Positions 51,515 through 59,932 of a stretch of 64,000 bases of DNA are shown piece after piece. Both the position numbers and the translations under genes were made by a program. Origin of the DNA: Sphingobacterium sp. (GTDB lineage Bacteria; Bacteroidota; Bacteroidia; Sphingobacteriales; Sphingobacteriaceae); the NCBI GenBank assembly GCA_031253985.1, contig JAIRVH010000219.1:62001-126000 (forward strand), read 5' to 3'. How positions within the stretch are numbered: the stretch's first letter is position 1; each line of letters begins with the position of its first letter. Under the pieces are notes generated by a model. It was not told the origin of the DNA. It was given only the letters and a program-made list of their open reading frames with translations, and did not search any database.

Positions 51515-53065
51515 ATGAAATCAACTAGATATACCTCATTAGCCATAGCCTTATTGGCATCTCTAGCTCTAAATTCCTGCAAAAAGTTTTTAGATCTTCA
51601 ACCTACCTCCACGGTAACCAGTGAAAATGCCTATCTCACCGGAGACAATATTGAGAAAGCTTTAAACGGAGCCTATAATTCTTTTATAGGCAATGGCACA
51701 CGTCCGGGAAGCAACGCCAATTATTACCAGTGGGAAATGATTCTACAAACAGATATTCGCTCCGACAATGCACACGCAGCCGGCGGTGGCGAAATAGATT
51801 TTGCGCAAATCGACTACAACACCATTACCAATACCAATGAAATGGTACGCAGGGACTGGGAAGAATTATATGGAGCGATCTCCAAATGCAATATCGTTAT
51901 CGACAATGTTGATAAAGTCACAGATCCTACGTTTTCAGAAGAAAGAAGGAAACAAATTCTTGGAGAGGCTTCATTTTTAAGGGCTTTTCATTACTACCAA
52001 TTGGTTAAACTTTACGGTGGTGTGCCGCTGGAGAAACACTCCAACAGCACAGATGCCGAAGTATTACGCATCAAACGATCAACTGCCGAAGAGGTTTATG
52101 ATTTTATTGATTCGGACTTACAAGTTGCCGTCAATAATCTTCCAGATGTATTTGGACAGCCTTCCATTGACAAGGTTAGAGCAACCAAAGGAGCGGCAAA
52201 CGCGTTACTGACAAAAATATGGGCTCAGCGCCCTGATCGCGACTACAATAAGGTATTGCAATATGCCAATGCAGTGATCAATGGAAAAGGTGGTTACAAA
52301 TTACTTCAAAACTATGCGGACCTCTTTGATGGAAAACATAATTACAACAATGAATCCATTATCGAGATTCCCTATATCGCTGGCAGCCCCAATCTAAGCT
52401 GTTGGGGGGGAGCTTTCTTCTTCCCTGATCTTGATGAAAATGGAAAAATCAATGAAAACGAGTGGCGTCGATATGGGACACCATCCAAGGACCTTGTCGA
52501 AGCTTATGACAATGCCGGTGACACTGAGCGAAAGAAGGCCAACATCTGGTTCTACTCGGTTCCTTGGGCAGATGAGTTCTGGAATCCATGCGCAGATGTC
52601 GACACCGAGATTCCTTTTAATGTCAAACAGAAACATGCAAATAGCTTCCAAAGTGGCGATCATTTTTACCTCTTGCGACTTGCAGACATCATACTGCTCA
52701 AAGCTGAGGCACAAAATGCCTTAGGAAATACCACTGATGCCCTAAATACGCTTAATATCATCCGTCACCGAGCAGGGCTCTCCGACCTATCCGGTGTCAG
52801 CTCCAGTGCATTAAAGACCATCATTTTAAATGAACGTCGATTAGAACTTGCTTTTGAGGGGCAACGCTGGGATGATTTAAATCGTTATGGTGTCACGGTA
52901 GATGTGATGAATAAATTAAATGAAATCAAATTTACATGCGATAACGGCAAGCAGAGCAACGCTACGCTGATTAAGTATAATTTTAACCAAAATAGCCTGC
53001 TCCTTCCAATACCATTATTGGAAATGCAGGCAAACCCGAGCCTGATTCAAAACCCAGGCTATTAA
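51515..53065 (+). CDS. SusD/RagB family nutrient-binding lipoprotein
   Basis: A 516-residue surface lipoprotein lid of the SusC barrel. Lipobox ALNSC with Cys22, followed by the typical KKFLDLQPTSTVTSENAYLTGDNIEKALNGAYN, TPR-like helices, and the C-terminal RLADIILLKAEAQNALGNTTDALNTLNIIRHRAGL and LNERRLELAFEGQRWDDLNRYG signatures. A hairpin follows the stop before the acyltransferase gene. Confidence 0.96.
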   Translation: MKSTRYTSLAIALLASLALNSCKKFLDLQPTSTVTSENAYLTGDNIEKALNGAYNSFIGNGTRPGSNANYYQWEMILQTDIRSDNAHAAGGGEIDFAQIDYNTITNTNEMVRRDWEELYGAISKCNIVIDNVDKVTDPTFSEERRKQILGEASFLRAFHYYQLVKLYGGVPLEKHSNSTDAEVLRIKRSTAEEVYDFIDSDLQVAVNNLPDVFGQPSIDKVRATKGAANALLTKIWAQRPDRDYNKVLQYANAVINGKGGYKLLQNYADLFDGKHNYNNESIIEIPYIAGSPNLSCWGGAFFFPDLDENGKINENEWRRYGTPSKDLVEAYDNAGDTERKKANIWFYSVPWADEFWNPCADVDTEIPFNVKQKHANSFQSGDHFYLLRLADIILLKAEAQNALGNTTDALNTLNIIRHRAGLSDLSGVSSSALKTIILNERRLELAFEGQRWDDLNRYGVTVDVMNKLNEIKFTCDNGKQSNATLIKYNFNQNSLLLPIPLLEMQANPSLIQNPGY

Positions 53066-53076
53066 TTAGACCAATC

Positions 53077-53117
53077 ATAGGCTGTTCTGAGAATCTACTC
53101 TTCGAACAGCCTATTTT
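53077..53117 (+). terminator. Hairpin between susD and the acyltransferase gene
   Basis: ATAGGCTGTTC (53077-53087) pairs with GAACAGCCTAT (53104-53114), then TTT. It could reduce read-through to the downstream gene at 53134, whose start is only 20 bases later. Confidence 0.7.
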
Positions 53118-53133
53118 ACTCATATACTTTATT

Positions 53134-54255
53134 ATGACTCGTTTTAAATCACTGGATATCTTCCGTGGGTTTACACTTGCGGCGATGATTCTCGTCAATA
53201 ATCCTGGCAACTATCACCAAGTATTTCCGCAGCTTGAACACTCCATTTGGCACGGATGTACGTTTACAGATCTTATATTCCCATTTTTTTTATTTGCCGT
53301 GGGAAATTCAATGGCATTCTCTTTAAAAAATATCGATCAATTGGCTCCGGGACTGTATTGGAATAAAATTGTCAAGAGAACAGTCATCCTTTTTCTACTC
53401 GGTATATTTTTAAATATTTTCCCTTTTGTAGCATGGAATAGTCTTCACCAGCTTGAGTGGATTCCATTTGCCAAATATAGGTATTTTGGGGTGCTGCAGC
53501 GAATCGCCATCTGCTATTTCAGTGCAGCAATTATATTATATTACTTTCGAGACAAAGGCGCTGTCGTTATCAGTATCTTGCTTTTGCTAGCTTATTGGCT
53601 CTTTTGCTATTACAGTAATCCCTCGGATCCATATAGTTTAGACGGCTGGTTCGGAACGGCACTGGATATCCGAATTTTTGGTGCCTCCCATCTCTATCAC
53701 GGTGAAGGGACAGCATTTGATCCAGAGGATCTCTGGAGCGTATTTCCAGCCATCAGTCAGACGATATTCGGATATATCACGGGAAAGTACATTATTCAAA
53801 AACTGATAGGTAAAAGAGAGCTGATATACCTATTTATTCTAGGCTTGTTCCTTATTTTGATCGGCTATCTCTGGTCATTTGCTTTCCCAATTAATAAGAA
53901 AATCTGGACCAGCAGTTACTGCGTATTCACAACGGGCATAGCGGTATCTTTCCTTGGTATATTAATTTACCTCATCGAATTTCAGCACATCAAAGGAATA
54001 CTTTATACGATATTTGACGATTTCGGTAAGAACACGCTATTTATCTACTGTCTTAGTGGTCTGATTCCGACAGTTTGTTCCTTTATTCTTATCGGGGATA
54101 CACAACAGAATCTATGGAGTTTTAGCTATCATGCCTTGTTCGGCAACTGGCAGTTTCAGTCCTTGGCTTCTGCCCTGTTCGCGCTGCTTTTTGTCACCTT
54201 GAATTGGCTGATCGCCTATTACCTGCGAAAGAAAAATATCTATATTAAAATCTAG
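53134..54255 (+). CDS. NagX/DUF5009-like integral membrane acyltransferase
   Basis: A 373-residue polytopic membrane protein of the heparan-alpha-glucosaminide N-acetyltransferase/NagX group: KSLDIFRGFTLAAMILVNNPGNYHQVFPQLEHSIWHGCTFTDLIFPFFLFAVGNSMAFSL contains the catalytic His of the W-x-G-x-x-x-x-D-L block. Eight to ten spans follow. It is found in many Bacteroidota sugar-utilisation loci, where it may acylate a sugar or transport it. It follows susD after a short hairpin. Confidence 0.85.
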   Translation: MTRFKSLDIFRGFTLAAMILVNNPGNYHQVFPQLEHSIWHGCTFTDLIFPFFLFAVGNSMAFSLKNIDQLAPGLYWNKIVKRTVILFLLGIFLNIFPFVAWNSLHQLEWIPFAKYRYFGVLQRIAICYFSAAIILYYFRDKGAVVISILLLLAYWLFCYYSNPSDPYSLDGWFGTALDIRIFGASHLYHGEGTAFDPEDLWSVFPAISQTIFGYITGKYIIQKLIGKRELIYLFILGLFLILIGYLWSFAFPINKKIWTSSYCVFTTGIAVSFLGILIYLIEFQHIKGILYTIFDDFGKNTLFIYCLSGLIPTVCSFILIGDTQQNLWSFSYHALFGNWQFQSLASALFALLFVTLNWLIAYYLRKKNIYIKI

Positions 54256-54311
54256 GTCGCCTATCGGTTACCGTCAATGTCGGTTGAACGACTACACGTA
54301 GTATGCATAAA

Positions 54312-54333
54312 AAAAAGGGCCAAGGCCCTTTTT
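54312..54333 (+). terminator. Intrinsic terminator of the SusCD locus
   Basis: AAAAAGGGCC (54312-54321) with GGCCCTTTTT (54324-54333), loop AA, flanked by T and A tracts. Confidence 0.85.
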
Positions 54334-54335
54334 AT

Positions 54336-54819
54336 ATATAAAGATATGGATAAGATATACCGCAGCTACTTTTAGAAAACGCCCCATCTTTGTTTTACTA
54401 ATTCCGCTATTACAGTATGCTGGCACTAAAGTAGCTTAAACTAACTATATAGAGAAAAAACTTAGGGGGACAAAAGGGGGACAAAAATCAAAATATTGAA
54501 AATCAACACCTTAAAAAGTGTGTTTAAATTGAAAAAATTAACAACTTTATCTTCCACAAACTAAATATGGGTGCGCATTAACTAAAAAGTCAAGCGCTAA
54601 AACAGTAAAAAAAAGAAAACCTGAGGTTGGGAGCCCCAGGTTTTAACTAACCAATTATTAACCTAAATTATGAAAAGTCTTTTTTTATATTCTACATCAA
54701 CTATATTTCAACTATTGGACCAAAATCGCGCGCGAATTACTATTTCACATTTCTTTAACAGATTACTGAGATTGAGATGACTAATTGGAAAAATACAATA
54801 AATATGAAAAGAAAAGATG
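54336..54819. other. Long gap with orphan leader-like sequence
   Basis: About 480 bases without an obvious gene. It holds tandem GGGGGACAAAA (54465-54487), a hairpin (54616-54644) and, just after it, AACCAATTATTAACCTAA followed by an ATG at 54670. That arrangement resembles the leaders I know upstream of SusC genes. The frame from 54670 (MKSLFLYSTSTIFQLLDQN and on) stops after 36 codons at 54780. It could be a small protein or the remnant of a lost gene. Confidence 0.5.
54465..54487 (+). repeat. Tandem direct repeat GGGGGACAAAA
   Basis: Two adjacent copies: GGGGGACAAAA at 54465-54475 and GGGGGACAAAAA at 54476-54487. It lies in the gene-poor gap. Confidence 0.75.
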
Positions 54820-56283
54820 CTATTCAAACAGCTCAAAAAGACTATCTGGAGCCCGATTGTCATACGAAAAAGCAGGCTCTGCCGCAGTAGCAGCTAATAT
54901 CGTCGTTTTTGTCATAAAATATACCTTAGCAGGCTGCCTTTCCGCTGCCATTTTGACCAATTCCATCATATAATGATTGCTTTGATATCTTTTAACCTGT
55001 CCTTTTATATCTTCAAGGTCTTGGTATTGGCAGTATTGATCGATATAACCCATTCCGTAAAAAAGGCCATTTTCAACAACAATGCAGCTTTTTTCTTCTA
55101 CATTGCGGCCTCTATCGATCAATACATAGGACGGTTGCTGTTTGAGCCAATCCTCGATACAGCGCTCAATTCGCGTATTGTGCAGAATCCGGTCGGGCAA
55201 TTCATCCTTTTTTACGGATCTGGAAGACAAACTGGCCTGTCCAAACTGACAAAATTGCGGATTAATATCGTCACGCTGAATAAATGACTGCAACAACTGA
55301 ATAGCATCATACTCACGTTGAAAAAGCTGAATACACGCTTGTCCCCTGTTTACCTTTCCTATAGCCAAATGGAGGTAGCCATTTTGATCTTCATAAGAGA
55401 ATAAACCGAATTTAGGTTCATATCGTTTAAGTGCCCTATTATATTTTGGCCAAAACCTTTTGATTTCAGCACACTCCAATAACAATGACATCAGCTCTGT
55501 ACCACAGCATTCATAACTTATATGATAAATTTCTTTTAGGAAATGCTGCCTTTGCGCCTGAATATTATTGCCGGTAAAATGAGATAACACCCTTTTTTTT
55601 ATATTCACGGCCTTACCAACATAAATAACTTTTCCATCTTTATCGTGAAAATAATAGACCCCGGCGTCATTGGGCAATTGTTCGAATTCCTGCGGATTTA
55701 AATGTGGCGGAAAACGCTGATCAACCGCTTTATGTTTGATCATATCCTGAAATACCTGGTCAGTGTCCAGTACTTTTAAATATGCAAAGAGAATGGCTGT
55801 CGCGTCGGCATCACCACCCGCACGGTGTCTATTTTCGATCGGAATATCTAAATAATCACATAAACGTCCCAAACTATAGGATAATAAGCCCGGTTTTATT
55901 TTTCGCGCATAACGTACGGTACATAATTTTATAGCCGACCATTCGAACCCAGATTCCTGGAGCTGAAAGCGAATAAATGAATAATCAAAATTGACATTAT
56001 GGGCAACAAAAATGCGGTCTTTGAGCATACTGAAAATGTGTTCGGCAACTTCATCAAATAATGGCGCGTCTTTCACCATATCGTTGTCTATGCCGGTGAG
56101 TGCAAAAATCGAATTAGGAATTTCCTTTCCCGGATTAACCAATGTCTCCCAACGTTCCAGAACTTGGTTACCATCATGAATAACAATGGCAACCTCAGTA
56201 ATCCTGCTGGCTTTTGCATTGCCTCCCGTAGTCTCAATGTCTACAATGGCAAACTCTTGTTTTTTGCTTTGATTCATACACAT
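54820..56283 (-). CDS. Exonuclease (DnaQ-like) fused to GIY-YIG nuclease domain
   Basis: A 487-residue fusion. The N-terminal DEDD exonuclease domain runs from FAIVDIETTGGNAKASRITEVAIVIHDG to HRAGGDADATAILFAYL (about 5-175; acidic residues in DIETTG, NVNFDYSF and DADAT). The middle carries a UvrC/Cho-like GIY-YIG domain (NDAGVYYFHDKDGKVIYVGKAVNIKKRVLSHF, about 205-240). The last part resembles the Cho/UvrC region that follows. This architecture is known as a UvrC-like exonuclease-domain protein. It likely cuts DNA near damage, in nucleotide-excision repair. The ATG at 56283 is preferred to the TTG at 56295. Confidence 0.9.
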   Translation of the reverse strand: MCMNQSKKQEFAIVDIETTGGNAKASRITEVAIVIHDGNQVLERWETLVNPGKEIPNSIFALTGIDNDMVKDAPLFDEVAEHIFSMLKDRIFVAHNVNFDYSFIRFQLQESGFEWSAIKLCTVRYARKIKPGLLSYSLGRLCDYLDIPIENRHRAGGDADATAILFAYLKVLDTDQVFQDMIKHKAVDQRFPPHLNPQEFEQLPNDAGVYYFHDKDGKVIYVGKAVNIKKRVLSHFTGNNIQAQRQHFLKEIYHISYECCGTELMSLLLECAEIKRFWPKYNRALKRYEPKFGLFSYEDQNGYLHLAIGKVNRGQACIQLFQREYDAIQLLQSFIQRDDINPQFCQFGQASLSSRSVKKDELPDRILHNTRIERCIEDWLKQQPSYVLIDRGRNVEEKSCIVVENGLFYGMGYIDQYCQYQDLEDIKGQVKRYQSNHYMMELVKMAAERQPAKVYFMTKTTILAATAAEPAFSYDNRAPDSLFELFE

Positions 56284-56327
56284 AATGCAAAACAAACATA
56301 CTAAAAATATTAGCTATTAACAAAAAA

Positions 56328-56353
56328 TCCCCGTACTTTACAAAATACGGGGA
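56328..56353 (-). terminator. Hairpin upstream of the exonuclease gene
   Basis: TCCCCGTA (56328-56335) with TACGGGGA (56346-56353). On the minus strand it is followed by TTTTTT, on the plus strand by AAAACCAATTATGTAACCC, which again resembles the leader motif seen at 54645. Confidence 0.6.
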
Positions 56354-56544
56354 AAACCAATTATGTAACCCAACTAATAAAAATAGATATTTCTCAGGAT
56401 TATTTGAATATACAACAATAATTAACCATTTGAATAAAACAACAGATTTATTACAATGATCTCACCTTAGTTATTAAAAATAGTTCATGTTACATATTGA
56501 TGGATTTTGTTTATTTTGCAATTTCTTTAATTAAATTCATTGAG

Positions 56545-56826
56545 ATGGAAGTAATACAAAAAAATAACGATAAACACGGTAGCTTTGAAGTTATCGATAA
56601 AGAGAAATCCGTTGCGCAAATGACATACACTTGGGCCGGTCCTACAAAATTCATTATAGACCATACTGAGGTGGACCCCGAGTATGCGGGAAAAGGACTG
56701 GGCAAACAGATGCTGATGGCAGCAGTTGCATTTGCACGTAAAGATCAACTAAAAATTATGCCGTTATGCCCATTTGCAAAATCTGTTTTTGATAAAGATG
56801 CAACATTAGCAGATGTACTATTTTAA
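56545..56826 (+). CDS. Small GNAT-family acetyltransferase-like protein (YjdJ type)
   Basis: A 93-residue protein of the YjdJ/COG2388 type: IDHTEVDPEYAGKGLGKQMLMAAVAFARKDQLKIMPLCPFAKSVFDK has the acetyl-CoA-binding motif (G-K-G-L-G-K) and the PxCPFAxxxF end. These are minimal GNAT folds lacking the outer strands. Substrate unknown. ATG at 56545 (MEVIQKNNDK) chosen over an extended frame. Terminator follows. Confidence 0.85.
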   Translation: MEVIQKNNDKHGSFEVIDKEKSVAQMTYTWAGPTKFIIDHTEVDPEYAGKGLGKQMLMAAVAFARKDQLKIMPLCPFAKSVFDKDATLADVLF

Positions 56827-56842
56827 TCGCTCTACCATATGC

Positions 56843-56885
56843 AAAAGGTGGTTAGACTTCGTTTGAAACAGTCTAACCACCTTTT
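56843..56885. terminator. Bidirectional terminator
   Basis: AAAAGGTGGTTAGACT (56843-56858) pairs with AGTCTAACCACCTTTT (56870-56885), between the GNAT gene and the hut operon end. Confidence 0.92.
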
Positions 56886-56912
56886 TATCGAACGGCTTTA
56901 CCACGATTAATG

Positions 56913-57911
56913 CTATTTTGTAGCTATTTTATTGATCAGCTTAAAGATCAGATCGGCGGCTAATTTGGCCGTTCGGGAATCGATATCAAAGTAAGGGTTT
57001 AATTCGGCAAAATCGACAGACCTGATATTAGGGAGATCCAGAATAAGATCGTAGACCGAAAAAAACAACTCATCGGGCACTATACCATTAAATGCCAGCG
57101 CACTCACTCCCGGCGCATACGCTGCAGCAAATGCATCAAGATCAATCGTCAAATACACATAATTCACTGATTTGGAAAAATTAACGATTTTATCCCGAAT
57201 GAGGCCCAGCTTTTCGGTTACCAAATTTTCTCGTTCAATAAGCTGTACATTTTTCTCTTTGGCATAAGTTAGCAATCCCTTAGTATTGCTAATTTCCTGA
57301 ATACCGATTGCCAAATAGTGAAATGGCAGACTGGCTGCAGATTGGTCCCGTTCAATTTGATAAAAGCCTGTGCCGGAATTCCCTTTACCATCCTGCAATG
57401 CACGTATATCAAGATGTGCATCCAAATTAATAATACCAAGCGTTTGATTGCGATCCTTTAGAAATTCTCGAATACCCAGATAATGTCCGTAGGTTACTTC
57501 ATGGCCGCCACCTAAAATGACCGGAAACCCTTCTTGTTGAAGAATCAGTTTCAAGGCCTCGCCCAAGCTTTCTTGAGACAATTCTAAATCATTGTCTTTT
57601 AAAAGAATATCGCCGCAATCTTTAAGTTTAAGTTTACCTGAAAAATGTACAGGAAGATTTGTCAGCACATTCCGGATTGCAGCAGGTCCATCTTTGGCCC
57701 CTACGCGGCCCTGATTTCTAGCAACACCTTCGTCGCTGCAAAAGCCCAGAAAGGCAATGGATCTGTGCAGCGCCGGCTGGTTGAGCAGATCAACACAATC
57801 CATCAATTGATGCCAACGCATCCAATCGCGTTCCTGGCCATCGATACGGCCTTTCCAAACAGATGGATCGCCTTTGGTGTATATTCCCGGATCACTCAGC
57901 AACAAATTCAT
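56913..57911 (-). CDS. hutG: Formimidoylglutamase HutG
   Basis: Ureohydrolase (arginase fold), last step of histidine degradation: N-formimidoyl-L-glutamate to glutamate plus formamide. The binuclear Mn site is built by GGGHEVTYGHY, IINLDAHLDIR and LTIDLDAFAAAYAPG. Length of 332 is normal. The start overlaps hutU's stop by 4 bases (57908-57911), so translation is coupled. This variant yields formamide directly, so the pathway has no separate HutF step. Confidence 0.9.
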   Translation of the reverse strand: MNLLLSDPGIYTKGDPSVWKGRIDGQERDWMRWHQLMDCVDLLNQPALHRSIAFLGFCSDEGVARNQGRVGAKDGPAAIRNVLTNLPVHFSGKLKLKDCGDILLKDNDLELSQESLGEALKLILQQEGFPVILGGGHEVTYGHYLGIREFLKDRNQTLGIINLDAHLDIRALQDGKGNSGTGFYQIERDQSAASLPFHYLAIGIQEISNTKGLLTYAKEKNVQLIERENLVTEKLGLIRDKIVNFSKSVNYVYLTIDLDAFAAAYAPGVSALAFNGIVPDELFFSVYDLILDLPNIRSVDFAELNPYFDIDSRTAKLAADLIFKLINKIATK

Positions 57912-59926
57912 TCGCTTACATCAAATAATTGTTCAATAATATGGTCATCTACCATTTGTGCACGGGTAACCTTTAAGGTGTTATTTCTTTCCATCGCACG
58001 GTCCAGTGCCTGATTTGCCTCTTTATTTCTAGCCCAAGCACGTCTTGCTATCCCATTATTAACGTCAAAATATAACATTTTTTCTAATTTAACAGCAGCA
58101 TCGGCCGAACCGTCCAACAGTAGACCAAATCCACCATTGATGACCTCTCCCCAGCCAACTCCGCCGCCATTATGAATAGAAACCCATGTAGCACCGCGAA
58201 AACTGTCACCAATGACATTGTGAATGGCCATGTCCGCAGTGAATTGACTCCCATCGTAGATATTGCTTGTCTCTCTATAAGGCGAGTCTGTGCCGCTAAC
58301 ATCATGGTGATCTCTTCCCAAAACAATGGGACCTTCAAATAAACCGCTTTTTACCGCCTCATTGAAGGCTTTTGCTATGGCGATACGTCCATTTGAATCG
58401 GCATAGAGAATACGTGCCTGAGAACCCACTACGAGTTTATTTTTTCCAGCTTCCTTGATCCACTGAATATTATCCTGCATCTGCTGCTGAATTTCTGCAG
58501 GGGCCTCCGCGCGAAGCTCTTCTAAAACTTCCATCGCGATTTTGTCTGATTTTTGCAGGTCTGCAGCTTTTCCGGAAGTACAGACCCATCGAAATGGTCC
58601 AAATCCGTAATCAAAACACATTGGTCCCAAAATATCCTGCACATAAGAAGGGTAACGAAATTGATCGCGGCTATCGTTCCATACTGCTGCCCCAGCACGG
58701 CTGCTTTCCAACAGAAATGCATTGCCATAATCAAAGAAATAAGTTCCCTTTGCGACATGCTTATTGATGGCTTCGACATGCCGAACCAAAGTTTCTTGCA
58801 CACATTGCTTGAATCGATCAGGATCGGCAGCCAAAAGCGCATTCGATTCTGCAAAAGTCAATCCCATTGGGTAATAACCTCCAGACCATGGATTATGCAA
58901 AGAGGTCTGGTCAGATCCAACGGTGATGTAGATGTTTTCCCGATCAAAAGCCTCCCATACTTCGACAATATTACCGATATAGGCAAAGGATATTGTTTCC
59001 TTACGCTGTATGGCCAAACGCACCTGTTCAGTAAGCTGGCCGATATCTTCTATCAATCGATCTACCCAGCCCTGTTCATACCGCTTTCTCGCTGCAGCAG
59101 GATTTATCTCGGCACATACCGTTATACAGCCCGCAATATTGCCTGCTTTGGGTTGTGCCCCACTCATGCCTCCTAGACCTGAAGTCAAAAAGACCTTGCC
59201 TTCGATGGTATCTCCTGCGGCTAAATGTTTTCGGAAGGCATTCATTACAGTAATTGTCGTTCCATGGACAATACCCTGCGGACCGATATACATATAGGAG
59301 CCGGCTGTCATCTGTCCATATTGTGTAACACCCAACGCATTAAAACGCTCCCAGTCGTCCGGTTTCGAATAGTTCGGAATCATCATACCGTTTGTCACCA
59401 CCACACGCGGGGCATGTTGGGATGAAGGAAAAAGTCCCATCGGATGACCGCTATAAAGATGCAGTGTCTGCTCATCTGTCATCTGGGAAAGATACTGCAT
59501 GGTGAGGCGATATTGAGCCCAATTTTGGAAAACAGCACCATTGCCACCATAAGTTATCAATTCATGGGGATGCTGCGCCACGGCTGGATCAAGATTGTTT
59601 TGAATCATCAACATAATCGCTGCCGCCTGCTTGCTTACCGCCGGATAATCCGCTATTGATCGTGCATACATTGCATATTCCGGTCTAAAGCGATACATAT
59701 AGATTCGGCCATAGTCGCGAAGCTCTTGTAAAAATTCAGGCGCTAAAATGGCATGCCAAGATTTGGGAAAATAGCGTAACGCATTTCGTAATGCGAGCTT
59801 TTCTTCCGACTTCGTAAGAATATCCTTACGCCGTGGGGCATGGCTTACTGTATGATCCCGTTCTGCTTTTGGAGGCAATGCAGTTGGAATACCTGCTGCA
59901 ACCTCTCTCTTAAATGTATTTTCCAT
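57908..59926 (-). CDS. hutU: Urocanate hydratase HutU
   Basis: Converts urocanate to imidazolone-4-propionate, using bound NAD+. A long 672-residue version with the family blocks TYGGNGAVFQNWAQYRLTMQYLSQM, VHGTTITVMNA, GLGGMSGAQPKAGNIAG and CTSGKAADLQKSDKIA. The Pseudomonas enzyme is about 560 residues; the Bacteroidota form is normally about 100 longer, as here. It sits between hutI (6-base gap) and hutG (overlap). Confidence 0.94.
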   Translation of the reverse strand: MENTFKREVAAGIPTALPPKAERDHTVSHAPRRKDILTKSEEKLALRNALRYFPKSWHAILAPEFLQELRDYGRIYMYRFRPEYAMYARSIADYPAVSKQAAAIMLMIQNNLDPAVAQHPHELITYGGNGAVFQNWAQYRLTMQYLSQMTDEQTLHLYSGHPMGLFPSSQHAPRVVVTNGMMIPNYSKPDDWERFNALGVTQYGQMTAGSYMYIGPQGIVHGTTITVMNAFRKHLAAGDTIEGKVFLTSGLGGMSGAQPKAGNIAGCITVCAEINPAAARKRYEQGWVDRLIEDIGQLTEQVRLAIQRKETISFAYIGNIVEVWEAFDRENIYITVGSDQTSLHNPWSGGYYPMGLTFAESNALLAADPDRFKQCVQETLVRHVEAINKHVAKGTYFFDYGNAFLLESSRAGAAVWNDSRDQFRYPSYVQDILGPMCFDYGFGPFRWVCTSGKAADLQKSDKIAMEVLEELRAEAPAEIQQQMQDNIQWIKEAGKNKLVVGSQARILYADSNGRIAIAKAFNEAVKSGLFEGPIVLGRDHHDVSGTDSPYRETSNIYDGSQFTADMAIHNVIGDSFRGATWVSIHNGGGVGWGEVINGGFGLLLDGSADAAVKLEKMLYFDVNNGIARRAWARNKEANQALDRAMERNNTLKVTRAQMVDDHIIEQLFDVSE

Positions 59927-59932
59927 CTTATC

